Shown: piece after piece, positions 34,283 through 45,397 of the stretch | How positions within the stretch are numbered: position 1 is the stretch's first letter | How the letters are laid out: every line of letters begins with the position of its first letter | Origin: Collinsella sp. An2 | Lineage (GTDB): Bacteria; Actinomycetota; Coriobacteriia; Coriobacteriales; Coriobacteriaceae | Length of the DNA stretch: 64,000 bases | Direction: 5' to 3' | NCBI RefSeq assembly: GCF_002160065.1 | Contig: NZ_NFJW01000005.1 | Coordinates: forward strand, 81,014 to 145,013 | Notes under the pieces: model-generated | Database searches by the model: none | Seen by the model: only the letters and a program-made list of their open reading frames with translations | What the model was told of the DNA's origin: nothing | Program-made: the position numbers and the translations under genes

Positions 34283-35713
34283 TTATGCGGCGGCGCGGCG
34301 GCGCGCCCGGAAGGCGACGAGGTTGGCGACCACGGCCATCGCGATCACGGCGGCAAGCAGCATGAAGGCCGCGTGTCCGCCGGCGACGGTACCGTCGTGC
34401 ATGGAGGACGCTCCAGCCTGCGCCGCGCCCACCACGGCGGTCACGGCGCTGACGCCCACCGAGCCGCCCAGCTGCTGCAGCGTGTTGAAAACCGAGCTGC
34501 CGTCGGTCCGAAGCTCCTCGGGCAGGCCCTGAAGGCCATGGGTCATGGTGGTGCTCATGCCAAAGCCCTGGCCCACGCCGAAGAAGATATAGAACCCCAG
34601 CATCAGCTCCGGTGTAAGAGCATCGGCAAACACGACAAAGAGCAGCGTCGACACCAGCAACAGCCCCATGCCGATAGCGATGGGAACGCCTGCGCCCACC
34701 CGGTCGAGCACGCGTCCTCCCAGCGGCGCAAAGATCGCCACCAGGCCGCACCCGGGCAGCAGCAGCGTGCCGGAAAGCGAGGCCGATGCGCCAAGTGCCA
34801 GCTGCGCATAGTTGGGCACGAGATAGGCAAAGCCCAGAATCGCAAAGGCGATTGCCGCGATCACGACCACCGACGCCACGAAGACAGGGTGCGCAAACAG
34901 ACCGGGGTTGAGCAGCGGGTGGTCGGAGCGACGAATATGCAGGGCAAAAAGCACCAGCGCCGCCACAAACACCGCGAAGACGCCAGCCACCGTGGGGCTC
35001 GCCCCCTCGCGCGAGGCCATGTTGATGCCCAGGATGAGCGAGAAGAAGCACAGCGCCAGCAGCGCAAACCCGGGCACATCGAACCGCGGTCGGCTGAGCG
35101 GCGTGGCCTGGCGCACGCAGATGCTGCCCACCACAAACGAGATGAGGAGCAGCGGGACCAAGCATACGAACACCATGCGCCATCCCGCAATCTCCATGAC
35201 CACGCCGCCGTAGGACGGACCCACCGCGGGAGCGACCGAGGTGATGAGCGAGGCCACGCCCATCATGAGGCCGGTCTGCTCATAGGGCACCTGATCCACC
35301 ACGATGCTGAACATGAGCGGAATGGCGATGCCCGTTCCCACGCCCTGAACTACGCGGCCAAGCAGCAGCACCGGGAAGGCCGGCGCGGCCGCACAGAACA
35401 GCGTGCCTGCCAGGAACAGGCCCACGGCCGCGATGAACAGCCGCCGCGAACGGAAGCGCGCCTTCAAAAACGAGAAGGTGGGGATCATCACCGAGAGCAT
35501 GAGCAGATATCCCGAGGTGATCCACTGAATGGTGGCGGTATCGACCGCGAACTCCTCCATGAGCGCGGGCAGCGCGACGTTCATCGCCGTCTCAAAGACC
35601 ACGGCAGAGAAAGACAGGCTTCCCGCTGCCACGATGGAGGCGATGAGCTTCGCGTCGAGCCTGCGCTCAAACGGCTCGAAGCTCTGGACCTCGTTGGTCA
35701 TCGTGTCAGACAA
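34283..35713 (-). CDS. MFS drug-efflux-type transporter (DHA2, 14-TM group)
   Basis: 476 aa. About fourteen membrane segments, with motif C-like GPSYGGVVMEIAGWRMVF near 150-170, FLKARFRSRRLFI (motif A position) and LGRVVQGVGTGIAIPL. The DHA2 (EmrB/QacA) group exports drugs or metabolites with proton import; the substrate cannot be predicted. The best start is a TTG at 35713, because AAAGGAG lies six bases before it (MSDTMTNEVQSFEPFE); an ATG follows four codons later. It stands alone, 128 bases after the RarA-like gene on the same strand. Confidence 0.85.
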   Translation of the reverse strand: MSDTMTNEVQSFEPFERRLDAKLIASIVAAGSLSFSAVVFETAMNVALPALMEEFAVDTATIQWITSGYLLMLSVMIPTFSFLKARFRSRRLFIAAVGLFLAGTLFCAAAPAFPVLLLGRVVQGVGTGIAIPLMFSIVVDQVPYEQTGLMMGVASLITSVAPAVGPSYGGVVMEIAGWRMVFVCLVPLLLISFVVGSICVRQATPLSRPRFDVPGFALLALCFFSLILGINMASREGASPTVAGVFAVFVAALVLFALHIRRSDHPLLNPGLFAHPVFVASVVVIAAIAFAILGFAYLVPNYAQLALGASASLSGTLLLPGCGLVAIFAPLGGRVLDRVGAGVPIAIGMGLLLVSTLLFVVFADALTPELMLGFYIFFGVGQGFGMSTTMTHGLQGLPEELRTDGSSVFNTLQQLGGSVGVSAVTAVVGAAQAGASSMHDGTVAGGHAAFMLLAAVIAMAVVANLVAFRARRRAAA

Positions 35714-35841
35714 CGTGTCTCCTTTCTGGCGCGGAGTTTCTCCGGGGATCCGCGCAAAGCGACCGCGCGCCCCAGAGCGAGGCGCGCGGCATGAGCTATG
35801 CATGTGCGCCACAAGGGCACGGTCACCGGTTCAAAGACCGC

Positions 35842-36444
35842 CTAGAAGCGGCCGATCGCGTACTGGAACGCGTCGGGCTCGACCTTGTCGGGGCTGTACT
35901 CCTTGAGTACCTCGCCGTAGCGGGCGCGATAGTCGTTGTCGACCTCGGCCTGCGGGAACACCAGGCAGCCCTCCTCGTAGAACTGACGCGAGTCGCGCCC
36001 CATCTCGCGGCCGCGGCGGGTGTGCTTGTCAAGCGCGATGTCGGGCACCTCGGGCACCTGGCCCATGGCGGCGGTCTTGATCACGATGTTCTTGAGGAAG
36101 TCCGTGGAGCGGTCCTTCTCGCTCGCGCACAGAATGCGGATCGCGTGCACGAAGAACATGGGCTGGTCGACGTCGTCGTAGGGATAGCCCTTGCGCATCT
36201 GGTTGAGGTTGTTGATGTACACGGCGGCGTTCAGGTTGCCAAAGCCGATATCCTCGACGGAGATGGAAACCAGACGGCTCCAAACCTTCTCCAGCAAAAC
36301 CGGGCTTGTGATGTACAGCTCGTACGCGAAGCGGACCGCGTCCTCCTCCTTGGAGCGGCGAATGCACTTCTGCAGCGCCGAGACCGCCTCGTCGACGGCG
36401 ATTCCATGCTTGGTCGTCGCGTTCTCCCACAGCGAATAACTCAT
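35842..36444 (-). CDS. Stand-alone RarA/MgsA C-terminal-domain protein
   Basis: 200 aa. The sequence resembles the C-terminal region of RarA/MgsA AAA+ proteins: AVDEAVSALQKCIRRSKEEDAVRFAYEL corresponds to the ISAFIKSIRGSDPDAALYWL block and SRLVSISVEDIGFGN to RRLVIFASEDIG. There is no AAA+ ATPase domain; the gene starts directly with MSYSLWENATTKHGIAVDE after AAAGGAG. RarA acts at stalled replication forks and the C-terminal part forms the tetramer and contacts SSB. A free copy may be an adaptor, but no function is known. Assignment from remembered motif similarity. Confidence 0.65.
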   Translation of the reverse strand: MSYSLWENATTKHGIAVDEAVSALQKCIRRSKEEDAVRFAYELYITSPVLLEKVWSRLVSISVEDIGFGNLNAAVYINNLNQMRKGYPYDDVDQPMFFVHAIRILCASEKDRSTDFLKNIVIKTAAMGQVPEVPDIALDKHTRRGREMGRDSRQFYEEGCLVFPQAEVDNDYRARYGEVLKEYSPDKVEPDAFQYAIGRF

Positions 36445-36749
36445 GGCGTCTCCTTTCTGCCTTGTTGCGCCATTCTGGGATGCGGTCGCTTTGGCACCGA
36501 CGCGCGTGCACATCGACGTGCCGGCGTCCGGCGCGAAGCCGAACAGCCAACGCCACCGTAATGGCCGACGTCGCCGTCTATCGATATACAAAGCGATCGC
36601 ATCCCCTAAGGGTGCGCAGGGATTCCGTGACGGGGCGCGCCGCACGGGCAAGCGCCCGCCACGTCATATGCCGGGGGCGACGCGGACCAGGGGAGTTGGC
36701 ACGCCGCCCCGCCGGACATCTAGAGAAAGGGGCCGTTAGCCCAGCGAGC
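36445..36749. other. Gene-free gap between the GH4 gene and the RarA-like gene
   Basis: 305 bases with the leader of the RarA-like gene at the left and the 3-prime flank of neighbouring minus-strand genes. No ribosome-site-backed frame, strong hairpin with U-tract or repeat was seen. Confidence 0.4.
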
Positions 36750-38105
<1,356 letters not shown>

Positions 38106-38286
38106 TCACTTGAACATACCGTTCGGCGGAAAGCCCCAGCGGCTCGGTCCCGCCCCCGCGCGCTCCGTCTGGGCCGGTATGCATGCGGTGCGCAAAGACG
38201 GGGGCAAGACCTGTCCAGCCAGGGCCGGAAGCCTATCTCAGGCGGGGCCAGGGGAGCGGCCCCGCCTTGAGGTCACAGTCCGAGGC

Positions 38287-39567
38287 CTATGCCTCGAGGC
38301 CCTTCTCCTCGGCCACCTGGTTCTTCTCCATAGCCTTGAAGAACGGGTAGTAGAGGATGCCCATGATGATGAGCAGCAGGAATACCAGCACGACCGACTT
38401 CCAGTCGAGGGTCATGAGGTAGGCGCTCACTCCGGGCGGGAGGAATCCGGGCGGGTTGATGATGGGCATGCCCACCAGGCCGCTCGTCATAGAGAAGTAC
38501 GCGATGGCGGTGCAGATGCACGGACCAAACACGAACGGGATGAACAGGAACGGGTTCAGCATGATCGGGGCGCCGTAGATGACCGGCTCGTTGATGCCGA
38601 AGAGCGACGGCACGATGGCGGCGCGGCCGATGGCCTTATAGGTGTCGGACTTGGAGAACATCATGAAGATGACCAGGAAGAGCGTGAGGCCCGAACCCGT
38701 GACCTGCATGATGTTGTAGTAGAAGCCGTAGGTGAACACGTGGGTCACAGCCTCGCCGGCAGCGTAGGCGGCGGCGTTCTCGGCCGTGTAGGTAAGCGCG
38801 AAGGGCGCCCACACCGCCTGCGTGATGCTGGGACCGTGCAGGCCGAAGAACCACAGCAGCTGGGTGAGGAAGATCACGATGAGCAGCGCCGGCAGCGAAT
38901 CCATGGAGCTGATCGCGGGGGCGAGCAGGCTCATGATGAGCGCCGGGAAAGTCTGGCCGGCAAAGACGCTGCACAGGGTGGAGATGAGCGAGGCCACGCC
39001 CGCCGTGGCGAACAGCGGGATGAGGGCCGAGAAGCTCTCGGCGACCATGGACGGCACGCTGTCGGGCAGGGTGATCACGATGTGGTGCTTCGTGAGGAAG
39101 TTCGTGATCTCGACCGTCATGATGGAGCCGATGATGCTCACGAACAGACCGGTCGCGCCGACATAGCTCGTGCCGAACGCCGTGACGCCATCGCCGGCGT
39201 CGACGGTGTAGCCCACCAAGATGAGCTGCACGGCGACGGCGGAGATGCCCATCATGGGGCCATCGATGTCGTATCGCTTAGCAAGCGAGCGCGCGATGAG
39301 GTAGGCAGCGTAGATGGACACCCAGTCGTTGGTGAAGCTGGCGATCTTGGAGAAGAACGGGTTCACCGTGTTCAGGACGTCGTAGACCGCGTTGCCCTCG
39401 CCGATGAGGTTCATGAACGCGGTGGGGAGCAGTCACATAGAGCCGACGACGATGAAGGGGATGACGCCGATCATGCCGTCCTTGATGGACTGCAAGTGGC
39501 GCTGCTTCTCGACCTTCGAAGCGATCGGCATCAGCCATTTCTCAAGAAACTTCTGAAGGGCTTCCAT
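38287..39567 (-). pseudogene. PTS EIIC, lactose/cellobiose family, interrupted by an in-frame TGA
   Basis: The full frame starts at an ATG at 39567 behind a strong AAAGGAGG (MEALQKFLEKWLMPIASKVE...) and would encode 426 residues with about ten membrane segments, including the CelB-type GLHGPSITQAVWAP and GINEPVIYGAPIMLNP. Codon 45 (39433-39435) is TGA, followed in the same frame by CTGCTCCCC, so VVGSM is cut from LLPTAFMNLIG. Reading could restart at an ATG at 39414, but there is no ribosome site and the first helix would be missing. Either a nonsense mutation, a base-call error, or readthrough. All other operon genes are intact. Confidence 0.85.
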
Positions 39568-39596
39568 GTTTCCTCCTTTCAGGGAACTGGAAGGGA

Positions 39597-39896
39597 TTAG
39601 GCCATGAGCGAGTCGATCTGGGCGAAGATGTGCTCGCAGTTTCCGATGGCGTAGTCTGCCGGCGCGATGACACCGACCGGCTTGCCGCCGGAGCCCTCAA
39701 GTACGTCGTCCTTCTTGTACGAGATCTGCGGGCCGAGCAGGATCACGTCGTAGTTATCAACCACGTCACGGAACGTGCCCACGCCCACGGCCGACACCTC
39801 GAAGTCCTCGATGCCGTTGGCAGCGGCATACTTCTCGAGCTTCTTCATCACCATGCTCGTGGACATGCCGCCTGCGCAGATAAGCAGCAGCTTCAT
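39597..39896 (-). CDS. PTS EIIB, lactose/cellobiose family
   Basis: 99 aa. MKLLLICAGGMSTSMVMKKL carries the phospho-cysteine C7 and its loop; ILLGPQISYKKDDV is the usual second motif. It passes phosphate from EIIA to the sugar during transport through EIIC. AAGGAGG lies before the ATG at 39896. Size and motifs are standard. It lies between the EIIA gene and the damaged EIIC gene. Confidence 0.95.
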   Translation of the reverse strand: MKLLLICAGGMSTSMVMKKLEKYAAANGIEDFEVSAVGVGTFRDVVDNYDVILLGPQISYKKDDVLEGSGGKPVGVIAPADYAIGNCEHIFAQIDSLMA

Positions 39897-39977
39897 CGTA
39901 TTCCCTCCTTCTCTTTGTCTACCGGCCTTGGTTCCAACGACGCCCGCCAGCCGGCGGACGCACAGCAATGCCTGCCG

Positions 39978-40346
39978 TCACTCCTCCCTGTCCGCTTTGA
40001 CCTTGTAGAGATTCACAAGCTCGCCGATGAGTTCCTGTGCGAGCATCGCCGTCATGAGATGGTCCTGGGCATGCACGAGCATCACGTCTACCGGGGTGTG
40101 CTCGCCGGCCGCCTCCTTGGACAGAAGATTGGTCTGCTGGTGGTGCGCCTCAAGCGCAGCGGAGCGAGACTCGCTGAGCAGGCGCTCCGCGGTCTCGAAG
40201 TCGCCGGCACGCGCCGCCTTGAGCGACTCGAAGGCAAGGCTGCGCGCCTGACCAGCCGATGCGATGATCCCAAACGAGATCATCTCTCGGGCCTCGCGCT
40301 CCTCCTCGGTCTCGGCCGCAGCCGTGATGGTCTCGTCTGCCATCAT
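39978..40346 (-). CDS. PTS EIIA, lactose/cellobiose family
   Basis: 122 aa, all-helical trimeric EIIA: MISFGIIASAGQARSLAFESLKAARAGDF, AHHQQTNLLSKEA and the phospho-histidine region VDVMLVHAQDHLMTAML. It takes phosphate from HPr and gives it to EIIB. The start is ATGATG overlapping the TGA of the regulator gene, with GGAGG placed better for the second ATG (40343). Translation is therefore coupled to the regulator. Confidence 0.95.
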   Translation of the reverse strand: MMADETITAAAETEEEREAREMISFGIIASAGQARSLAFESLKAARAGDFETAERLLSESRSAALEAHHQQTNLLSKEAAGEHTPVDVMLVHAQDHLMTAMLAQELIGELVNLYKVKADREE

Positions 40347-42277
40347 CGTCCTCCTTCAAACTCGGACATGAATGTCTGCCAATCCTGATGTTTGATCACC
40401 GTGCGCATGGCCTCCTCGTTCATGAAGAGGTCGGCCAGCTGGCTGAAGAAATCCCCCTGCTCGAAGTTGGACGCGCGGGAGAAGAAGATGAGGAACACCG
40501 CCTGCACCTCGGTGCCGCGGTCGTCCCAGACAACCGGATGATCGAGCAGGCCGATGCATACGAAGGTCTCGTCGCTGACCGCCTCGATGGGATGCGGCAT
40601 GGCCACGAGGTTGCCGCAGCCGGTAGGAGCTGCCTCCTCGCGACGCGCGATCTTCTCGCGGAAATCGGCGTCGACCTGGCGATGCTCCTCGACGCGGTCG
40701 CATAGAAAGCCCATGACCTCTTCCTTGCTGGAGCAAGCCAGATGGGGAAAGAACATGCGCTCGTCGAGCTCGCGGAAGCTGCCCTGGGCATCGCGCGAGC
40801 CGCCGAGGATTTGCTTGATGTGGGCAGCCTCGGCGCTGTCGAGGAAATAGGTCACTTCGCGAACCGGCACCGGCACGGGATGCGGCAGCGGCACCGTGGT
40901 GAAGACGTAGTCGATGGTGCTGAAGTCCACCGACCCGATGCTCGCCACGTCGCAAGCCGTGCACGACCCGATAAGGTCGCCAAACTCGCGCCGATAGCGG
41001 GCCTCGAGCAAACGGGCGCTCCCCCGTCCCGACGCGCACACCACCAGAATGTTCTTCTTGGGCATCTCGGTGCGTTGACGCTCCAGGGCAAGCGCGAAGG
41101 CCATGGCGATAAAGCCGGTCTCTTCCTCGGAGGGAAAGGAGCCCCACGTGTCCTCGAGCACCTTGCCGGACTCGAGGGCCATGGAGTAGGCCAGCGGAAA
41201 ACGGGTGCGGATATCGCTCAGGATGGGATTCTCGACCCGCATGTGATATTTCAGGCGCACGGACAGCGGCACCAAGTGCCGCGCGAGGTTCATGCGCAAC
41301 TCCAGGTCCTGCCTAAAATCGAATTTGAACTGCTCGGCCACGCAGTCGAGCATGCGGCTCACCACGTCCCACACCCCATCCGAGATCACGCCGGAGCCCT
41401 CGGAGGAATCCTCGGCGGCGCCATCGAAGACGAGGCTGTTCAGGGTCTTCTTCCCCGCCAGGTGGATGGCGATATAGGCCACCTCCACGTCGGGCAGAGT
41501 AATGCCCGTCTCGCGCTCTATAGCGCAGGCGACCTCGGAGGCCACCTGGTACTCCGTCGAGCCCTGGATGCGCTCGAAATTGGTGGCGTCCATGGGCACG
41601 TAGCAGTTCTCGCGAATGCGCACGAGCGCCACATACACGTGGACCGCGAGGTTTTGAAACGCCAGACTGCCGATGGGAAAGCCTTCGCGCTCCACGACGT
41701 CCTCGAGGCAGCGCGTGACCGTGCCCAGCAGCTCCTGGGACTCCTCGCCTTTGGCGCCCAGCAGGTCGGAGAGCGTCGCGCGGGACGCAAGGCTCGCCAG
41801 ACAGAGGCGACGCGCCATCTCTTCGCCCGCCACGCGAATGCCGTAGCGGGGGCGCTTCTCGATGCTCAGGCCAAACCGGGCGAGCTCGGCCTCGACGTCC
41901 TTGAGGTCGCGCGAGACGCGCTGAGGCGTTACGTAGAGCACGGAGGCAAGGTCCGCGAGCGTGACCCAGTCGTTGCGCGACAGCAGGTCGTTGAGCAGAT
42001 AGTCGACGCGCTCCTGATGCACGTCCGCATCATCCGCGCCTTCAAGCGGGGCCATGCGGGCAAGCCAGGCATCGAGACGCGCTGCATCGGACACCTCAAG
42101 GCGATACCCCGACGCTCGACGCGAAAAACGAATGGTGGCGATGCCCTCCAGCGACGCGTTGGTGTCGTGCACGTAGGCGCGGGCCGTCCGCGCGCTCACG
42201 CCCAGAAGCTCGGAGATCTCGTCCAGCGACATGGACGGACATCCCATCAGCTGCTTGACCAGCTTCGTCGACTGCAT
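40343..42277 (-). CDS. PRD-containing PTS regulator (LicR/MtlR type)
   Basis: 644 aa, ATG at 42277 with GGAGG upstream. Two N-terminal winged helices (LDEISELLGVSARTARAYV about 18-36; VTLADLASVLYVTPQRVSRDL about 105-125), PRD1 (LAVHVYVALVRI) and PRD2 (NLARHLVPLSVRL) with regulatory histidines, an EIIB-like domain (ILVVCASGRGSARLLEARY) with Cys, and a C-terminal EIIA domain with NLVAMPHPIEA. Such activators are switched on by HPr phosphorylation of PRDs and held off by the EII partners when substrate is absent. It leads the operon it probably controls. Confidence 0.92.
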   Translation of the reverse strand: MQSTKLVKQLMGCPSMSLDEISELLGVSARTARAYVHDTNASLEGIATIRFSRRASGYRLEVSDAARLDAWLARMAPLEGADDADVHQERVDYLLNDLLSRNDWVTLADLASVLYVTPQRVSRDLKDVEAELARFGLSIEKRPRYGIRVAGEEMARRLCLASLASRATLSDLLGAKGEESQELLGTVTRCLEDVVEREGFPIGSLAFQNLAVHVYVALVRIRENCYVPMDATNFERIQGSTEYQVASEVACAIERETGITLPDVEVAYIAIHLAGKKTLNSLVFDGAAEDSSEGSGVISDGVWDVVSRMLDCVAEQFKFDFRQDLELRMNLARHLVPLSVRLKYHMRVENPILSDIRTRFPLAYSMALESGKVLEDTWGSFPSEEETGFIAMAFALALERQRTEMPKKNILVVCASGRGSARLLEARYRREFGDLIGSCTACDVASIGSVDFSTIDYVFTTVPLPHPVPVPVREVTYFLDSAEAAHIKQILGGSRDAQGSFRELDERMFFPHLACSSKEEVMGFLCDRVEEHRQVDADFREKIARREEAAPTGCGNLVAMPHPIEAVSDETFVCIGLLDHPVVWDDRGTEVQAVFLIFFSRASNFEQGDFFSQLADLFMNEEAMRTVIKHQDWQTFMSEFEGGR

Positions 42278-42541
42278 GGCGAACCACCTCCTCACGCTAT
42301 CCACTATATGAAAGGGCTCCAAGGCCACTCAACGTCTTCGATTGCCACCTACATGGCAAGATTCGAGAGCAAGAACCGTGCAGGCAGATGGCCGGAAGCC
42401 CCTATAATGCATGCGTTCAGCACTCCGAGCCAAGAGGCGAGCATCGCGCCGGCCACGCCGGGCCGCGATCCCGTCATCGCCAGGGGTCTTCCCACCTCTC
42501 GCGGCGCCTCACGCGGCTCGCCAACGAGAAAGAGGGAACCC

Positions 42542-43936
42542 ATGCAAGCAGATGTTGCCATCGTCGGCGCCGGACCGTCGGGCATCTTCACCGCCCTGCG
42601 GCTCACCGAGCTGTGTCCCGACGCACATATCGTCATCGTCGAGAAGGGCCTGCCCGTCGAGCGCCGCAGCTGCCCCAAAGAGCAGGTGGGCCACTGCGTA
42701 GGCTGCACGCCCTGCCGCATCACCACGGGCTTTTCGGGCGCCGGGGCCTTCTCGGACGGCAAGCTCTCGCTCTCCCACGAGGTCGGCGGCGACCTGCCCG
42801 AGCTCATCGGCGCAGACCTTGCCCAGCGTACGATCTCTGAGGTCGACAAGATCTATCTGGCGTTTGGCGCCGACGAGCACGTCGAGGGAACCGAGTTCCC
42901 CGAAGCCGTGCGCAAGATCCGCCTGCGCGCCATCCAGGCCGGGCTCAAGCTGGTCGACTGCCCCATCCGTCATCTGGGCACCGAGAAGGCGCAGGAGATC
43001 TATCTGCGCATCGAGAAGCACCTGCAGGAGCACGGGGTCGAGATGCTCTTCAACACCGACTGCCGCGACCTGGTAATCGAGGACGGCGTGTGCCGCGGCG
43101 TCGTGGCCACCGGCCCCGACGGAGAGCTGCGCATCGACGCCAAGCACGTCATCGTGGCCACCGGCCGCCGCGGCGCCGACTGGCTCGAGCACCTGTGCAC
43201 GACCCACGGCATCTCGCACCTGCCCGGACCTGTAGACATGGGCGTGCGCGTCGAGGTGCGCAACGAGGTCATGGAGCGCGTGAACGACGTGCTGTACGAG
43301 AGCAAGCTCATCGGATACCCCAACCCGTTCCGCAACAAGGTGCGCACCTTCTGCCAGAACCCCGGCGGCTTCGTGAGCCAGGAGAATTACGACGGCGGCC
43401 TTGCCGTCGTGAACGGCCACTCGTACAAGGAGCGCAAGTCCGAGAACACCAACCTCGCCGTGCTTGTTACCCATAACTTCCGCGAGCCCTTCAACCAGCC
43501 CATCGCCTACGCCCAGAACGTGGGACGCCTGTGCAACATGCTGGGCGACGGGCACATTCTGGTTCAGCGCTTCGGCGACATCCTGGACGGCAAGCGCACC
43601 TGGCAAAAGGAGCTTTCGCGCTCCAACGTGCGCCCCACGCTGGTCGATGCGGTGGCGGGCGACATCACGAGCGCCCTTCCGTACCGCACCATGACCTCGA
43701 TCGTGAACTTCATGCTTGCCGTCGACCAGGCCATCCCCGGCTTTGCCTCGGCGGAGACCCTGCTGTATGCGCCGGAGCTCAAGTTCTACAGCAACCGCGT
43801 GCGCATGGATGAGCGCTTCAACACCAACGTGACGGGCCTCCACTGCCTCGGCGACTCGAGCGGCTGGACGCGCGGCCTTATGATGGCAAGCGTCATGGGC
43901 CACCTCATGGGCGGGTATCTGGCCGAAGAGCTGTAA
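42542..43936 (+). CDS. FAD-dependent oxidoreductase (COG2509-like)
   Basis: 464 aa. Rossmann start VAIVGAGPSGIFTALRLTE (about 5-23), a cysteine-rich loop KEQVGHCVGCTPCRITTGFSGAGAFSDGK near 48-76, an internal VIVATGRRGADWL and a C-terminal FAD contact GLHCLGDSSGWTRGLMMAS. Proteins of this type are called FAD-dependent dehydrogenases of unknown substrate. Two close cysteines (CVGC, C) could hold a redox or metal centre, but only three are visible. The long frame upstream is a shadow; GAGGG lies before the ATG at 42542. Divergent from the PTS regulator. Confidence 0.83.
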   Translation: MQADVAIVGAGPSGIFTALRLTELCPDAHIVIVEKGLPVERRSCPKEQVGHCVGCTPCRITTGFSGAGAFSDGKLSLSHEVGGDLPELIGADLAQRTISEVDKIYLAFGADEHVEGTEFPEAVRKIRLRAIQAGLKLVDCPIRHLGTEKAQEIYLRIEKHLQEHGVEMLFNTDCRDLVIEDGVCRGVVATGPDGELRIDAKHVIVATGRRGADWLEHLCTTHGISHLPGPVDMGVRVEVRNEVMERVNDVLYESKLIGYPNPFRNKVRTFCQNPGGFVSQENYDGGLAVVNGHSYKERKSENTNLAVLVTHNFREPFNQPIAYAQNVGRLCNMLGDGHILVQRFGDILDGKRTWQKELSRSNVRPTLVDAVAGDITSALPYRTMTSIVNFMLAVDQAIPGFASAETLLYAPELKFYSNRVRMDERFNTNVTGLHCLGDSSGWTRGLMMASVMGHLMGGYLAEEL

Positions 43937-44077
43937 GACTCGCCGCTCCGCTGATCGAAACCGTAGGCGGTACGCACCTGGCGGGGCCTGCTGCCTGAGC
44001 CCGGGCGTCGCGATGCGTGGTGCCCAGGCGCAGCCGCCGCTCCCGCGCCTGCTGCGGCCTCTCGCCTCGCCGCGCAC

Positions 44078-44121
44078 AAAGACCCCTGCAGACTTGCAAT
44101 ACGTCTGCAGGGGTCTTTTTT
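44078..44121 (+). terminator. Strong terminator between the oxidoreductase and uppP
   Basis: AAAGACCCCTGCAGAC pairs with GTCTGCAGGGGTCTTT around a 9-base loop, with a T-run on the plus side and an A-run on the other side, so it can act for both convergent genes. Confidence 0.92.
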
Positions 44122-44151
44122 GCAACATATGAGCACTGTCGCGCGCAGGCG

Positions 44152-45123
44152 TTACGCCACGCTCGTCGGGATGCCCAGCGCCGGAGCGATCAGGAAAAAG
44201 AACGCAAGCACGGCAACGCCGAGGATGATGCGATACACGCCGAACGCCGAGAACGTGTGGCGCTTCACGAATCCCATGAGCCACTTGATAGCGGCAAGCG
44301 ACACCAGAAATGCCACGAGGCAGCCGACCACCATGATGGCGATCTCGGTTGAGCCAAACGTGCCACCGTCCAGGAAGATGTACTTCACAAGGCGCAGCGC
44401 GCTTGCGCCAAACATGACGGGAATGGCCAAAAAGAACGTGAATTCCGCCGCGACCGAGCGGGTCGTGCCCAGAAGCAGGCCGCCGATGATGGTCGAGCCG
44501 GAGCGCGACGTGCCCGGGATGAGCGACAGCACCTGGAACACGCCGATGCCAAACGCCGTCTTCCACGGCAGGTCCTCAAGCGTCGTGATGGAGCCGAAGT
44601 CGCCGTCGGGCGTGGGCTCGATGGCCTCGGCGGGACGAGCGAAGTGCGCACCGGCGGGACGGCTGCCGGGCACGACGCCCTCGGCCTCGATGCGTGCCTT
44701 GAGCTTGTGGGCGCGCCACCGCTCGATCACGATGAACGCGATGCCATAGACGATGAGCGCCGCCGCGACGACGGGAGCGTTATAGAAGTGCTCTTCCATG
44801 AAATCGTCGAGCGGGATGCCGATCACCGCAGCCGGGATGCATCCGAGCACGACCTTGCCCCACAGTTTCCAGGTAGAGCGACGCCCCTCCTTGCCCTTGC
44901 TGGGGCTGAAAGGATTGAGCGTGTGGAAGAACAGCACGCACACGGCCAAGATGGCACCCAGCTGGATGACCACCTGGAACATGTTCCAAAACTCTTCGGT
45001 CACGTTGAGGTGGATGAACTCGTCCACCAAGATCATGTGGCCGGTCGATGAGATGGGCAGCCACTCGGTGATGCCCTCCACCAAGCCGAGGAATGCCGAT
45101 TTGAGGAGCTCGATGATGTCCAC
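44152..45123 (-). CDS. uppP: Undecaprenyl-diphosphatase UppP/BacA
   Basis: 323 aa. Both active-site motifs are present: [17 protein letters not shown] at 14-30 and [11 protein letters not shown] in the middle. It recycles undecaprenyl diphosphate for wall synthesis and can give bacitracin resistance. A GTG at 45123 has GGGAGG just before it. A hydrophilic loop of about 45 residues ([27 protein letters not shown]...) makes it larger than the usual ~270 aa. Confidence 0.95.
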   Translation of the reverse strand: MDIIELLKSAFLGLVEGITEWLPISSTGHMILVDEFIHLNVTEEFWNMFQVVIQLGAILAVCVLFFHTLNPFSPSKGKEGRRSTWKLWGKVVLGCIPAAVIGIPLDDFMEEHFYNAPVVAAALIVYGIAFIVIERWRAHKLKARIEAEGVVPGSRPAGAHFARPAEAIEPTPDGDFGSITTLEDLPWKTAFGIGVFQVLSLIPGTSRSGSTIIGGLLLGTTRSVAAEFTFFLAIPVMFGASALRLVKYIFLDGGTFGSTEIAIMVVGCLVAFLVSLAAIKWLMGFVKRHTFSAFGVYRIILGVAVLAFFFLIAPALGIPTSVA

Positions 45124-45324
45124 GACGCCTCCCAGTCGCTGAGTCGGCCGCAGCGAGGTGGGCGCCGGTACAGGCAGGCGCGCGCTGCGCCGAGGCATGT
45201 TGCCGGACGCCGACCGCACCACGGCACGTCGAACGTACGAAGCCCCATTATCGGCCCGCCCGGCAACGCGCCGCCTGACAAACGGCATACGTTCACAGAA
45301 TAATAAGGAGGCCGCTGCATATTG

Positions 45325-45375
45325 CCGGGTATAACCCGGTCAGGGAATGGACTCGCGGAGGCGCACGGAGCCTCC
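45325..45375 (+). promoter_or_regulatory. Palindrome and leader hairpin upstream of uspA
   Basis: CCGGGT-ATA-ACCCGG (45325-45339) is a perfect palindrome that contains a TATAAC -10-like hexamer, so a bound protein would block the promoter. Further down, CGGAGGC/GCCTCCG (45356-45375) can form a hairpin in the leader 23 bases before the ATG, close to the ribosome site GAAGGAGG. Both are predictions from symmetry. Confidence 0.45.
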
Positions 45376-45397
45376 GTCATGACTCGAAGGAGGACCC

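Noticed and set aside
38287..39414. Intact shorter EIIC starting at 39414
   Set aside because: No ribosome site and loss of the first conserved segment; the upstream ATG at 39567 has a strong ribosome site, so an interrupted gene is the better reading.
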